A DNA stretch of 64,000 nucleotides. It comes from Petrimonas mucosa. Its GTDB lineage: Bacteria > Bacteroidota > Bacteroidia > Bacteroidales > Dysgonomonadaceae. Location: assembly GCF_900095795.1 (NCBI RefSeq), contig NZ_LT608328.1:923001-987000 (forward strand). Direction: 5' to 3'. The notes below the pieces were generated by a model. The model saw only the letters and a list, made by a program, of their open reading frames with translations. It was not told the DNA's origin and did not search any database. Position numbers and translations under genes: made by a program. Of the stretch, positions 1 to 11,585 are shown one piece after another (positions within the stretch are counted from its first letter, which is position 1; the number at the start of each line of letters is the position of its first letter).

Positions 1-2506
1 TGAAGAACTCGATTTTCGAGGCAAGAAGTTCCTTCTCCTTGGTGTTCTCTAGCTCTTTCAACGCCTGTTCGTTCCGTTTCCTGGCTTTGCGAAGGAAGTG
101 GCATATAGTTAAGGTGATAATGGTTGAGACCAGTGTGAAATAGAGGATGTATGCCCAGATGGTCCTGTACCAGGGAGGCAGAATCTTGATGCTCAATGTG
201 GCGGCCGTCTCGTTCCAGATGCCGTCGCTGTTGGCCCCCTTGACCAGAAAGGTGTAGTTCCCCGGTGGAAGGTCGGAGTAGTTGACATTGTGTTCCGGCT
301 GGATCTGCTTTACCTGTATCCACTCGTCGTCACGTCCTTCCAGCTTGTAGGCATAGAGGTTACCTTTCGGATAGACGTAGCTCAGCGCCGCAAAACTGAT
401 GCTGAAGACGGAGATGTTGTGGGGTAGGGTTATTCGGGAGGTTCTTGTGATGGATTGTTTAAGTGGGGAGTGGGTGGTTCCGATGGGTATCTGTGAGTTC
501 CAGATCTGAAAATTGGTCAGAACGATTGGTGGAATGATGCCGTTGGTCTCCAGCTCGACGGGATTGAAGGCTACAAACCCTTTTACACCGCCAAAGTAGA
601 TGGTGCCGTTTTTGTCCATATAGCCCGACTTATAATTGAATTGGTCTCCCAGTAGCCCTTTCGAGTGGAAGTAACTGGTGATTTTCATTGTTTCCGGGAC
701 CAGCATGAAGATTCCTTTGTTGGTACTGCCCCAGATGTAGCCTCTCGAATCCTCAATTAACCGGTAAATCACCTCATTGGGCAACCCCTCCCTGGCCGTG
801 GCTACGTTCCGGAACGAGTCGGACGCTTTGTCATAGATGGCCACGCCGGCCCCTTCGGTGCCGACCCACAACCTGTTTTTTTTGTCCTTCAGGATGCAGA
901 TGATCGATCTTCCGGTGTCGTTCACCCCGTGGGCAGATGGAATCAGATAGTGCCGCCACCGTTCAGTGAACCGGTCGTAGGAGTAGATACCATCCCCGAT
1001 GGTAGCAAACCAGAGAATGCCGTTATGGTCCTCGGTAATGTCGTTGACCTGGTTCCTGATAATCTCCTCCCTGACCCGGATGAAGTTGTCGGTCGACGGT
1101 TCATAGAACTGCAACCCGGTGGATGATCCCAGCCAGATTCTGCCCGAACCATCCTTGTAGATGGAGTAGATGTTGTCATCTTTCAGGTTGTGTGTGCTAT
1201 TGGTGTAGTTCTTGTAGCTTCTGGTGGGCAGGTCCATCACATAGAGACCCTCCGAGAAGGTTCCTACCCATAGTTTCCGGTTGTCGTACAGGAGGGAGTG
1301 GATATTCTTGGCCGGGATGCTGCTTCGCGAGAATCTCCCCGTGGTCAGGTCAAGGTGGTTTAACCCTTCATCCTCGGTTCCGATCCAGAGATTGTTCTGC
1401 TCATCCTCGCAAAACTCGCTGATACTCTTTCCACTGATGGAATTCTGGCCGGAGATGGGATAATATTTCCTGAACTGGGTGAAGGCGGGATGAAAGTAGT
1501 TGACCCCGCCGAAAAAGGTGCCTACCCAGATACCCCCTTCCCTGTCCTGGTACAGGCTGTGTATCGCATTGTCCGACAGTGAATAGGGGTCGTTGTGTCG
1601 GTGTCTGATGTTGTGGCAGCGGTTTGTCTTCAGATCATGGATATAGATGCCCTCCTCCGTTCCGATCCAGAGCTCCTGCGTTTCAGTCTTCATCAGGCTT
1701 CTCACGTAGAGGGGGGTACCGTTGCCCCCCTTTTCCAGGAAAGGCATGAACCGCTCACGGGTCAGGTCAAACTGCAATACCCCTTTGTTGCTGGTTCCGA
1801 TCAGCAACCGGCTGGAATTCAGCGGCAGTATAATATTGACATCGTTGTCCGACCGGTTTTTGGTCTCACTATCCAGCAGAAATCTGCTGATTGCGCCCGT
1901 CTGGGGATGGATTCTCAAAATGCCGCCTCCATGGGTGGCTACCCAGATGTTGCCCTTGGAGTCGAAATCGATTTTTCTCGCGTTTGCGTCGTGGATGTCG
2001 CACAATTTCAACTTCCCGTCGCGGGTGTAGAGAAAGACCCCCTTCTCTTGGGCAGCAATCCAGATGTTTCCCTCCCGGTCTGCTTTTATATCGCGGATGA
2101 TTCCCTCCACCATCTCCCCCTCTCCGGTCTTTTCCTCAAAGCGGGTAAATTTTTCCAGGTTGAGGTCGTGGATGTAGATGCCATTGGCTGTTCCCACCCA
2201 GATATGGTCATTATCCACCTGTAAGAGGGAGAGAATCTTGTTTGACCCGATGCTACCGTCAACGCTGTCATCCCGTTTGTAGATCTTGAAGTTGATGCCG
2301 TCGAACCGGTTCAATCCATCAATGGTCCCCAGCCAGATGAAACCGCTGTTGTCTTGGATAATGGAGTAGACCATGTTCTGGGAGAGTCCATCCTCCACAG
2401 CCATGTTCCTGAAGTAATAGACCCCGTTTCCCGACTGGCCTTTTGCGGAAAACTGGCAAGTAAGCGAGCATATCAGCAGCAGGAGAAGTTTTTTATAACC
2501 ATCCAT
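1..2506 (-). CDS. Hybrid two-component sensor (HTCS), N-terminal part, cut by window edge
   Basis: About 835 codons are visible and the frame runs off the left edge. It begins with an export signal (a run of leucines after MDGYKK). A long periplasmic region of repeated reg_prop blades follows, with recurring I/LWxGT motifs, from about residue 25 to 680. Next comes a Y_Y_Y-type domain (about 690-780), one membrane helix (about 790-815) and the start of a charged helix. In this family the part outside the window holds a histidine kinase, a receiver and an AraC-type DNA-binding domain. The sensor binds a glycan breakdown product in the periplasm and activates a polysaccharide utilisation locus. 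The start at 2506 is preferred because a -7 box lies about 57 bases upstream. The target locus is unknown; the adjacent glycosidase relic is one candidate former partner. Confidence 0.9.
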   Translation of the reverse strand, partial: MDGYKKLLLLLICSLTCQFSAKGQSGNGVYYFRNMAVEDGLSQNMVYSIIQDNSGFIWLGTIDGLNRFDGINFKIYKRDDSVDGSIGSNKILSLLQVDNDHIWVGTANGIYIHDLNLEKFTRFEEKTGEGEMVEGIIRDIKADREGNIWIAAQEKGVFLYTRDGKLKLCDIHDANARKIDFDSKGNIWVATHGGGILRIHPQTGAISRFLLDSETKNRSDNDVNIILPLNSSRLLIGTSNKGVLQFDLTRERFMPFLEKGGNGTPLYVRSLMKTETQELWIGTEEGIYIHDLKTNRCHNIRHRHNDPYSLSDNAIHSLYQDREGGIWVGTFFGGVNYFHPAFTQFRKYYPISGQNSISGKSISEFCEDEQNNLWIGTEDEGLNHLDLTTGRFSRSSIPAKNIHSLLYDNRKLWVGTFSEGLYVMDLPTRSYKNYTNSTHNLKDDNIYSIYKDGSGRIWLGSSTGLQFYEPSTDNFIRVREEIIRNQVNDITEDHNGILWFATIGDGIYSYDRFTERWRHYLIPSAHGVNDTGRSIICILKDKKNRLWVGTEGAGVAIYDKASDSFRNVATAREGLPNEVIYRLIEDSRGYIWGSTNKGIFMLVPETMKITSYFHSKGLLGDQFNYKSGYMDKNGTIYFGGVKGFVAFNPVELETNGIIPPIVLTNFQIWNSQIPIGTTHSPLKQSITRTSRITLPHNISVFSISFAALSYVYPKGNLYAYKLEGRDDEWIQVKQIQPEHNVNYSDLPPGNYTFLVKGANSDGIWNETAATLSIKILPPWYRTIWAYILYFTLVSTIITLTICHFLRKARKRNEQALKELENTKEKELLASKIEFF

Positions 2507-2562
2507 GTCGAAACGTTTTTTCTGTGGTACCGGACCGCTGGTTGGTGGGTCACAACCGACAT

Positions 2563-2570
2563 CAAAGTTA
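2563..2570 (-). promoter_or_regulatory. Bacteroidota -7 box for the hybrid sensor
   Basis: The minus strand reads TAACTTTG, a match to TAnnTTTG, and implies a leader of about 50 bases. No clear -33 TTTG was confirmed. Confidence 0.5.
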
Positions 2571-2769
2571 GTAAATATCCAGTAGATCCATTTATCATGG
2601 AGGGGGTCGGAAGCATGGGATTTTCCTGCCGTTGTTTTTGGTTGTCAGGTTTAGGCACCCCTCTCTCCAGTCTATTATTGTTAAATATTTTTTACGATAT
2701 TGTCTCGATTTTGTATTTTTTTATACTTTTTTGCGGTTGGATTGGTTGAAGGTAAATCGAGAAATCAGG

Positions 2770-3270
2770 ATGGACAAACAACATTTTCTTTCAGCAGAAC
2801 TGCTTTCTTCTCCTGTTCTGCGCTTCGCTCCATGCACAGGAGTTCCGATTGGGAGCCCCCGGATATTTCCGAAATGGGGGTGTCGATCATCATGCATGGC
2901 CACCGGGTGGCCACCAACGGGGATATCCATAAGATCGGTTTTCAGCTCTATATTTCTGTATAGCGTCTATCCCGATTTTTTGCCGGGAATATATCTTCAA
3001 TGCGCTCAACTTCATCTTGGGATGTTCCCACGGGTCCAACACCGCCTCCTTCGCATCGGGCGTGGGTGCTCGCTCCGCAACGGTGGGGTATGGCCTGAAT
3101 CGTGCCGACTGCTCCTACATCCCTGTTGGGGTGGTCTCGGGAACTGCGCTGATCCGCCTCGATTTTCCTGAACTGCTGGAGTTACCCTATCTCTGATAGC
3201 AGGTGAGTATGTAGCGGGGTAGCTCTTCGCACTACATGTTCCTGGTTCTGGTAAGCCGGACAGTTGTTGA
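2770..3270 (+). pseudogene. Decayed glycoside hydrolase relic (GH9-like ends, middle deleted)
   Basis: No frame stays open, but pieces of one gene can be followed across frames. There is a signal-peptide-like stretch ending in HAQEF near 2830. A piece containing MHGHRVATNGDI lies around 2885-2925. A C-terminal block at about 2985-3195 contains NALNFILG and GVVSGTALIRLDFPEL. After two stops (TGA TAG near 3193) the frame resumes as HYMFLVL. The N- and C-terminal pieces recall secreted family 9 glycoside hydrolases of Bacteroidota, from memory only. The catalytic middle is missing, so this is an internally deleted, frameshifted remnant. It sits between the hybrid sensor and rubrerythrin, as if a small glycan locus has decayed here. 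Confidence 0.5.
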
Positions 3271-3282
3271 CCGGTCAATAAG

Positions 3283-3319
3283 AAAACAGGAGGAAAACTT
3301 TCTGGTTTCCTCCTGTTTT
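3283..3319. terminator. Bidirectional hairpin terminator
   Basis: A 14-bp perfect stem (AAAACAGGAGGAAA with its complement) closes a 9-base loop, with a T-run on the plus side and A-run on the other. It lies just past the rubrerythrin stop codon. Confidence 0.8.
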
Positions 3320-3340
3320 TCAGTTCTCTCGCCTGTCTAA

Positions 3341-3919
3341 TTATAAGTCGGCACTGTTTCTCGGTTCGAAATAGGCTTGCGGGTGAAGACAGGTTGGGCA
3401 GTTCTTTGGCGGTTTCTTGCCGGTGAATACATAGCCGCAGTGACGGCAGTACCACTCGATCTCCTCTTCGCGGGCGAAAACGGTTCCATCCTCTACCCGT
3501 TTCAACAGCTTCAGATATTTTTCTTCGTGAATGGCTTCAGCCTTGGCAATCATGCGGTACATGGTGGCGATTTCCTTGAAGCCTTCCTCTTCGGCTACAT
3601 CGGCAAAGTGGGGATATAGATCTGTCCACTCCTCGTTTTCACCTTCAGCAGCAGCTTTCAGGTTTTCGGCTGTCGTGCCGATCTTTCCGGCCGGATAAGC
3701 GGCAGTGATTTCAACCATTCCTCCTTCGAGGTACTTGAACATACGTTTAGCATGCACCATCTCCTGATCTGCAGTCTCCATGAAAATGGCGGCAATCTGC
3801 TCATAGCCTTCTTCCTTGGCTTGTTTGGCAAAGAATGTGTAACGCATTCTGGCTTGAGATTCGCCAGCAAACGATTTCAGCAGGTTCTGCTCTGTGCGGG
3901 TTCCTTTTACACTTTTCAT
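3341..3919 (-). CDS. rbr: Rubrerythrin
   Basis: 192 residues, usual length for rubrerythrin. The N-terminal ferritin-like four-helix domain (1-145) has the di-iron ligand pattern: E20, the E53-H56 region in DQEMVHAK, and E128/H131 in AEAIHEEKY. The C-terminal rubredoxin-like domain carries C158-x2-C161 and C174-x2-C177. The enzyme reduces hydrogen peroxide in the cytoplasm of anaerobes, using electrons passed from rubredoxin or NADH oxidoreductases. It is transcribed alone, from a -7 box about 40 bases upstream to a strong hairpin. No PerR or OxyR site was identified by eye. Confidence 0.97.
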   Translation of the reverse strand: MKSVKGTRTEQNLLKSFAGESQARMRYTFFAKQAKEEGYEQIAAIFMETADQEMVHAKRMFKYLEGGMVEITAAYPAGKIGTTAENLKAAAEGENEEWTDLYPHFADVAEEEGFKEIATMYRMIAKAEAIHEEKYLKLLKRVEDGTVFAREEEIEWYCRHCGYVFTGKKPPKNCPTCLHPQAYFEPRNSADL

Positions 3920-3958
3920 AATCAGTTGTTTTGTAGATTAATTGGGATTTAATTTTCA

Positions 3959-3966
3959 CAAAGATA
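3959..3966 (-). promoter_or_regulatory. -7 box for rubrerythrin
   Basis: The minus strand reads TATCTTTG, matching TAnnTTTG, about 40 bases before the rbr start. Confidence 0.6.
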
Positions 3967-4067
3967 TGAAATTAAAGAGTGATTCAGTTTCCTGGTGTGG
4001 AACTGGAGGGAAATTTAAACCATTTCTAAATAACCGGCCAAAGCTATGAGGGGTTGTTGGTTGTATG

Positions 4068-5939
4068 TCAGGCAAATTCACTCAGTTCGAGCCATCGGTC
4101 GCTCTTTTCTTCAATCAGGTCGATCACTTGTGTTATGCGGTTTGATGCAGCAATAAGCTCTTCCGACGAGAGGGTCCCCGAGGAGAGTTGTCGGGTCAGC
4201 TCCTCCTTTTCCGATTCAAGACGCTGGATCTCCGCTTCCAGCGCCTCAAACTCTTGCCTTTCCTTGAAAGTGAGTCTGGTTTTCGTGGCTGGAGCAGCTT
4301 TTTCAACCGGTTTGGACGGCCTGGATGATTTTGTCTCTTCGGCAACCCGTCTATCTTCTTCCGTCTTCCATTCCCGGTATTGGGTATAGTTGCCGGGAAA
4401 ATCTTGAATCTCTGCATTTCCGTGGAAACAGAGCAGGTGGTCCACCACCTTGTCCATAAAGTAGCGGTCGTGCGAGATGACAATCAGGCAACCCTTGAAA
4501 TCGATCAGGTACTCCTCCAGGATGTTGAGCGTGACAATATCCAGATCGTTGGTCGGTTCGTCGAGAACCAGAAAATTGGGATTCTTGATCAACACGGTAC
4601 AGAGGTGCAGCCGTCGCTTTTCGCCACCGCTCAATTTGTAGACATAGTCGTGTTGTTTGGCAGGAGCAAAGAGGAAATGTTGCAGGAACTGCGATGCGGT
4701 GAGTTTGTTGCCATTACCCAGATCAACAACTTCGGCAATTTTCTGAACCACGTCAATCACCTTGGTCTGTTCGTCGAACTGTAACCCTTCCTGGCTGTAG
4801 TAGCCGAAGTTGACCGTCTCCCCGATATCAAAACTTCCCGAGTCGGGCGGTTCTATCCCCAGCAGCATCTTGATGAATGTAGACTTCCCGGTGCCGTTGT
4901 TGCCGATGATCCCCATCTTTTCGTACCGGGTAAAGATATAGTTGAAGTTTTCGGTGATCTTGATCTCGCCGAAACTTTTAGTAACGTTGCAGGCTTCGAA
5001 TATTTTCTTTCCGATGTAGGAGCCTTTGGCCGACAACCTGATGTCGCCTGTCTGCCTCCGTTGCTTGAGCTTCTCTTCCAGTTCGTGAAACGCATCGATG
5101 CGCGATTTTGCCTTGGTGGCACGGGCTTGCGGTTGTCTGCGCATCCAGTCGAGTTCCTTGCGGTAGATATTCCGTGCGCTCTCTGTCTCGGCATGCTGAG
5201 CCGCTATCCGTTCTTCCCGTTTTTCGAGGTAATAGGCATAATTCCCCTTGTAGGTGTAGATCTGGCGATCGTCGATCTCGATAATCTGCGAGCAGACCCT
5301 GTCGAGGAAGTAGCGATCGTGAGTGACCATCAGCAGGCTGATGGCTGATCGGGAGAGGTACCCCTCGAGCCACTCCACCATCTCCAGATCGAGGTGGTTG
5401 GTGGGCTCGTCTAGCATGATCAGTTCCGGCTCCGAGATAAGTACGTTTGCCAGGGCAACCCGTTTGATCTGACCTCCGGAGAGTTCGCCGATTTTCTGGT
5501 CGAGGCGGAAAATTTTCAGTTGGCTGAGGATCTGTCGGATACGCTGTTCATAATCCCAGGCCTTGAGCATATCCATCTTGGCCAGTATCTCGTCCAGTTC
5601 CTGATGGTTGCCCGACGAGATGATCTCTTCGTACCGCGCAATTACCTTAACCGCCTCGTTCCCGCTCTGAAAACAGGCCTCCAGTACAGTGAGCCCGGGA
5701 TCGAACTGTGGCGATTGCTCCAGATAGGCAAACCGGATGTCGTTCCGGAAGACAATGCGACCACTATCGCCAGGCTCCTTCCCGGCGATTATATTGAGCA
5801 ATGAGGTTTTCCCGGCACCGTTTTCTGCAATCAGTCCGATCTTGTCGCCTTCGGCAATACCGAACGAGATGTTGCTGAAAAGTACCCGATCGCCGAAGCT
5901 CTTGGTCAAGTTGTTGATCTGTAGCAAAGGGTTTGCCAT
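4068..5939 (-). CDS. ABC-F family ATPase (Uup/EttA type)
   Basis: 623 residues from the start MANPLLQ. Two complete ATP-binding cassettes lie in one chain: Walker A at about 39-46 (ENGAGKT) and 350 (NNGTGKST), LSGGQ and LSGGE signatures, and Walker B LDEPTNHLD and LDEPTNDLD. No membrane segments. An arginine-rich linker separates the cassettes and a C-terminal coiled-coil extension (about 545-623) resembles Uup. Such proteins act on ribosomes or nucleic acid structure rather than in transport. A longer reading to 5996 exists, but a -7 box at 5986-5993 puts transcription start after it, so 5939 is chosen. Monocistronic; antibiotic resistance is not indicated. Confidence 0.93.
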   Translation of the reverse strand: MANPLLQINNLTKSFGDRVLFSNISFGIAEGDKIGLIAENGAGKTSLLNIIAGKEPGDSGRIVFRNDIRFAYLEQSPQFDPGLTVLEACFQSGNEAVKVIARYEEIISSGNHQELDEILAKMDMLKAWDYEQRIRQILSQLKIFRLDQKIGELSGGQIKRVALANVLISEPELIMLDEPTNHLDLEMVEWLEGYLSRSAISLLMVTHDRYFLDRVCSQIIEIDDRQIYTYKGNYAYYLEKREERIAAQHAETESARNIYRKELDWMRRQPQARATKAKSRIDAFHELEEKLKQRRQTGDIRLSAKGSYIGKKIFEACNVTKSFGEIKITENFNYIFTRYEKMGIIGNNGTGKSTFIKMLLGIEPPDSGSFDIGETVNFGYYSQEGLQFDEQTKVIDVVQKIAEVVDLGNGNKLTASQFLQHFLFAPAKQHDYVYKLSGGEKRRLHLCTVLIKNPNFLVLDEPTNDLDIVTLNILEEYLIDFKGCLIVISHDRYFMDKVVDHLLCFHGNAEIQDFPGNYTQYREWKTEEDRRVAEETKSSRPSKPVEKAAPATKTRLTFKERQEFEALEAEIQRLESEKEELTRQLSSGTLSSEELIAASNRITQVIDLIEEKSDRWLELSEFA

Positions 5940-5985
5940 AGTTGATAAATTTATGCCATAGCGGATTGTTCCTTGAACGCAGGTG

Positions 5986-5993
5986 CAAAAGTA
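5986..5993 (-). promoter_or_regulatory. -7 box for the ABC-F gene
   Basis: The minus strand reads TACTTTTG, matching TAnnTTTG, about 47 bases upstream of the chosen start. Confidence 0.55.
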
Positions 5994-6034
5994 CAAAACA
6001 ATTCAAGATTTCCGTCTCACTATGACCCGGAAAC

Positions 6035-8083
6035 TCAAAACCTCCATTGCCAATAGGTAAAGAGGTCGGTCCGGCGCTTTCCGCTGATCTCTTCTGTTCC
6101 GGTTCCTATGGTATCCCGGTTGAAATAGCGGGTGTGACCAATCTTTGCGGAGAAGGAGAGTCGCGACGTGATGGAGTAGCGTCCCGATATCGCCAGCCGT
6201 GTGCCTTTGCCGTAGAACGACGGCATGTAGAAGGTCGACAGGATATTTTTTTCGTAGGAGTAGAGCCGGGAAGCGTAGGTGTCGGAGTTGAAATATCCGG
6301 CGTAGATGTCTGCACGGATCTTCTTACCACCCCGGTATCCGGCATGTTGCGAGAGCATGAATCCCTTTTCAACCGGGAAATGTCGCTGGCGATAAAAGGC
6401 GCCATCGAGGGTGGTGGTGAAGTCCCATCCGCTTTTCAGCGCATGGTTATACCTGAGCCTGATCTTTTGCGTATTGTAGGGTAGGACGGTTCGGTAATCC
6501 TCATCGGGGTATGTTGCGTTTTGCTCTTTCCGGTTGAACTTGTAGCGCAGTTCGAGTCGACTGTCCCGGCTTATGGTGTATGTCCCCAGAAAATAGAGGT
6601 CTATGCCCGACGACGGTTTGTCGACCTGGCTCTTCGGCCAGGGAAAGCGGATAAGGTCGATATAGCCCGTTACCGACACTTTTCGCAATGGCTTGAAGTT
6701 GCTCCCCAGGTAGAATCCCCGCTCGTTACGGACCTGGCTTCCGTCGGAAAATGCCTGTGCGTGCATTGCGTTGTAGGAGATGGGGAAATGGCGATAGAGT
6801 GCCGACAGGGAGAAGAGTCCCGACGGTGTGTACTGGACCATGTGTGAGGATGCTATGGCTCCGTTGCCTGAGAGTGCAGTCTCACCCGCAACTGTCAATC
6901 GGTTGAATCGATAGGAGTAGTCCACACTTGCATTGCCGTGCGACCTGCCGCGGAAGCTGTAATAGTTGTATTCTCGGACCACCGGGCTGTAGATCTGGCT
7001 ATAGATATGGTACAGCCCGCTTGCACCGATCTGGAACTGCCCGTTGCGGTAGTTGATGTTGATACCCGCCACCTGCTCGTATGCATTGCTCTTCTTCTCG
7101 ATCTCCAGCGGGGTTCTGTGATATCCGTCGGTTTTGAATGAGGTAATGGTTCCGTCATCCGAGAGGTTGGCATCGAACCGCTTATTGGAATAGAAGGGGG
7201 TGACGGTTAACCTGCCCACCTCGAAAAGGGCGGCAGCACCGCGAAAATACCCGCTCTCGGCGGAGGAGAAGTGACGTTTGGGCTCCTGGGTACGGCGGAT
7301 GATTGCATTGGTTCCCCACGATTTAGAGAGAGAAAAGTCGTTGTTCAGTATCAATCCCTGACCGAACGAGAGGCGATAATCGCCCACGGCCAATGTCTTC
7401 AATCTGCCCAGGTCGCGGACGATCAGGTGAAACCCGTAGTGATCGTACCCCATGGGATACTCTTTCCGCAGAAACGGTTCTCCTGGATCCTTTTCGGCGA
7501 CAAACCCCGCCTGAAGCTTGTCGCGGTAGGTAAAACCATACTTTACCGAGGTGTAGAAATCCTCACCCCGATATTTCCGGTTGGGATAGCGCTCCAGTAT
7601 GCTGTCGGAGAACTCGCCGTATCCAGCCCGCTCCTGGAGGGTCTTGTCCAGCCTGAACTGCACTTCATGCCGACCACGGTCGAGCATCTGCTCCACCGTC
7701 AACAGTTCCTCTTCGGTTTCACCGACAAAAAAGAAGGGGAGAATCAACTCTACGGTGTTGAAATCGAGGTAGGGGACATTCCGGAGTTCAAATACGGTGT
7801 AGAGCGGACGGTTCTTCTCCAGAAACTCGATGATGTGCGCCGCCTGTTCGTTGCTGACCAGTGGAAACCGCTCCAGCTGTTCAAGCGTTACCCTGTTCAG
7901 GTTCATAGGGTTGCCCTCCAGCATCGTCAACTCCTGAAACATGTTTTCGATGGTGGCACTGTTGAGTCCCTCTTCTGCCAGCTGTTCCAGGTGAGAACGC
8001 CAGTCGTTGGGTTGTGCTGTGGCAAAGGAACAAATTGCAAAAAAAGCGACCGCTAGAATGATATGAAATAACCAGTGTCTCAT
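6035..8083 (-). CDS. Exported helix-hairpin-helix protein with outer-membrane barrel-like region
   Basis: 682 residues. An N-terminal signal peptide ends near residue 23 (SFATAQ). Residues about 30-125 carry tandem helix-hairpin-helix-like repeats related to ComEA-type modules, seen in LNRVTLEQLERFP and the similar LYTVFELRNVPYLDFN. The rest is rich in alternating aromatic and polar residues, ends in W-x-W-R-F and looks like an outer-membrane beta-barrel. This architecture is common in Bacteroidota as a conserved protein of unknown function. The HhH part may be a protein-interaction module rather than a DNA binder, because it is exported. It has its own -7 box. Confidence 0.8.
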   Translation of the reverse strand: MRHWLFHIILAVAFFAICSFATAQPNDWRSHLEQLAEEGLNSATIENMFQELTMLEGNPMNLNRVTLEQLERFPLVSNEQAAHIIEFLEKNRPLYTVFELRNVPYLDFNTVELILPFFFVGETEEELLTVEQMLDRGRHEVQFRLDKTLQERAGYGEFSDSILERYPNRKYRGEDFYTSVKYGFTYRDKLQAGFVAEKDPGEPFLRKEYPMGYDHYGFHLIVRDLGRLKTLAVGDYRLSFGQGLILNNDFSLSKSWGTNAIIRRTQEPKRHFSSAESGYFRGAAALFEVGRLTVTPFYSNKRFDANLSDDGTITSFKTDGYHRTPLEIEKKSNAYEQVAGININYRNGQFQIGASGLYHIYSQIYSPVVREYNYYSFRGRSHGNASVDYSYRFNRLTVAGETALSGNGAIASSHMVQYTPSGLFSLSALYRHFPISYNAMHAQAFSDGSQVRNERGFYLGSNFKPLRKVSVTGYIDLIRFPWPKSQVDKPSSGIDLYFLGTYTISRDSRLELRYKFNRKEQNATYPDEDYRTVLPYNTQKIRLRYNHALKSGWDFTTTLDGAFYRQRHFPVEKGFMLSQHAGYRGGKKIRADIYAGYFNSDTYASRLYSYEKNILSTFYMPSFYGKGTRLAISGRYSITSRLSFSAKIGHTRYFNRDTIGTGTEEISGKRRTDLFTYWQWRF

Positions 8084-8112
8084 TCATCCCGAAGCTAAAA
8101 GCGCAATTTCTA

Positions 8113-8120
8113 CAAATTTA
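8113..8120 (-). promoter_or_regulatory. -7 box for the HhH outer-membrane protein gene
   Basis: The minus strand reads TAAATTTG, matching TAnnTTTG, 30 bases before the start codon. Confidence 0.5.
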
Positions 8121-8186
8121 ACCTTTCCAGCACAATTTTCCCAATTTTCTGTTGAATAAAAAAGTTCCGGTACAGCGATGGACCGC

Positions 8187-10655
<2,469 letters not shown>

Positions 10656-10715
10656 ATCTGTTAATAGTCGTACGGTTAATTCCTATTTTTAATTTCCGGA
10701 GAACTGAATATGTGC

Positions 10716-10723
10716 TATTTTTG
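10716..10723 (+). promoter_or_regulatory. -7 box for the tRNA methyltransferase gene
   Basis: TATTTTTG matches TAnnTTTG, about 60 bases before the start codon, in the divergent gap with lon. Confidence 0.45.
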
Positions 10724-10782
10724 TTTTCCGGATACAAATATCCTTACACCAAATTTCGTGCCAAATATCTTTTTTGTGGTTT

Positions 10783-11499
10783 ATGGGGAGCAACTCTTTT
10801 AAATTTAAACAATTTACCGTTTTTCACGACAGGTGTGCCATGAAGGTGGGCACCGACGGGGTGCTGTTGGGTGCCTGGGCCGATATTGGCGGTTGCCGTT
10901 CGATCCTGGATGTGGGAACGGGATCGGGATTGATCGCCTTGATGATGGCGCAGCGAAACGGATTGGCATCGATAACCGCCATTGAGATTGATTCCGATGC
11001 TGCAATGCAGGCCAGGGAGAATGTGATCTGCTCCCCCTTTCGAGGGAGAATCGAGGTGTTGCCCCTCTCCCTACAGGAATTTCAGTCGACCGTCACCGGG
11101 AAATTTGATGCAATTGTCTCCAACCCTCCCTTTTTTGTCAACTCGCTGCCCTCACCCGATTTGAGAAGGACCGGTGCACGACATGCCGGTTCGCTCACAG
11201 CTGACGAACTTTTTTCGATCAGCCGGAAGTTGCTGAGCGAAAGCGGGACCCTGTCACTGATCTATCCCTTTCAGGATAGGGAACTGGTTATGGCTGCCGC
11301 CAGCAGGGGAGGTTTTGGCTTGTCACGTGAAACGGTTGTATACCCAACGCCGACTCTCCCCCCTAAACGGGTATTGATGGAGTTTACCGCAGGACCGGGG
11401 GGAGAGTCTGTCGGAAACGATTTGGTTATCGAGGAGGAACGTCACCGGTATTCGCCTGCATTTGCCACTCTGGTAAGGGATTTCTACCTCTATTTGTAA
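10783..11499 (+). CDS. trmN6: tRNA1(Val) (adenine(37)-N6)-methyltransferase
   Basis: 238 residues from MGSNSFKFKQF. Class I Rossmann methyltransferase: the SAM-binding loop is DVGTGSGLIALM and the adenine-binding NPPF motif (SNPPFF) is typical of N6-adenine enzymes. The opening motifs FTVFHDRCAMKVGTDGVLLGAW are characteristic of the YfiC/TrmN6 family. Predicted job: methylation of A37 of tRNA1(Val). An upstream in-frame TTG at 10774 is possible but the ATG is preferred. The gene is followed by an independent promoter. Confidence 0.9.
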   Translation: MGSNSFKFKQFTVFHDRCAMKVGTDGVLLGAWADIGGCRSILDVGTGSGLIALMMAQRNGLASITAIEIDSDAAMQARENVICSPFRGRIEVLPLSLQEFQSTVTGKFDAIVSNPPFFVNSLPSPDLRRTGARHAGSLTADELFSISRKLLSESGTLSLIYPFQDRELVMAAASRGGFGLSRETVVYPTPTLPPKRVLMEFTAGPGGESVGNDLVIEEERHRYSPAFATLVRDFYLYL

Positions 11500-11510
11500 A
11501 CAATTTTTTT

Positions 11511-11518
11511 TATCTTTG
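11511..11518 (+). promoter_or_regulatory. -7 box for the esterase gene
   Basis: TATCTTTG matches TAnnTTTG and lies about 68 bases before the start codon. Confidence 0.55.
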
Positions 11519-11585
11519 CTCCACGATCAGCCAGCAGCTGACGACCGGACGATAGATATCGGAAACATATAATACCTACGGCAAT

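Noticed and set aside
5937-5996. Longer N-terminus for the ABC-F protein
   Set aside because: The extra residues do not resemble the family, and the -7 box overlaps them.
7271-8056. Long plus-strand open frame opposite the HhH outer-membrane protein gene
   Set aside because: Antisense shadow of a well-supported gene; no family motif and no start signal of its own.
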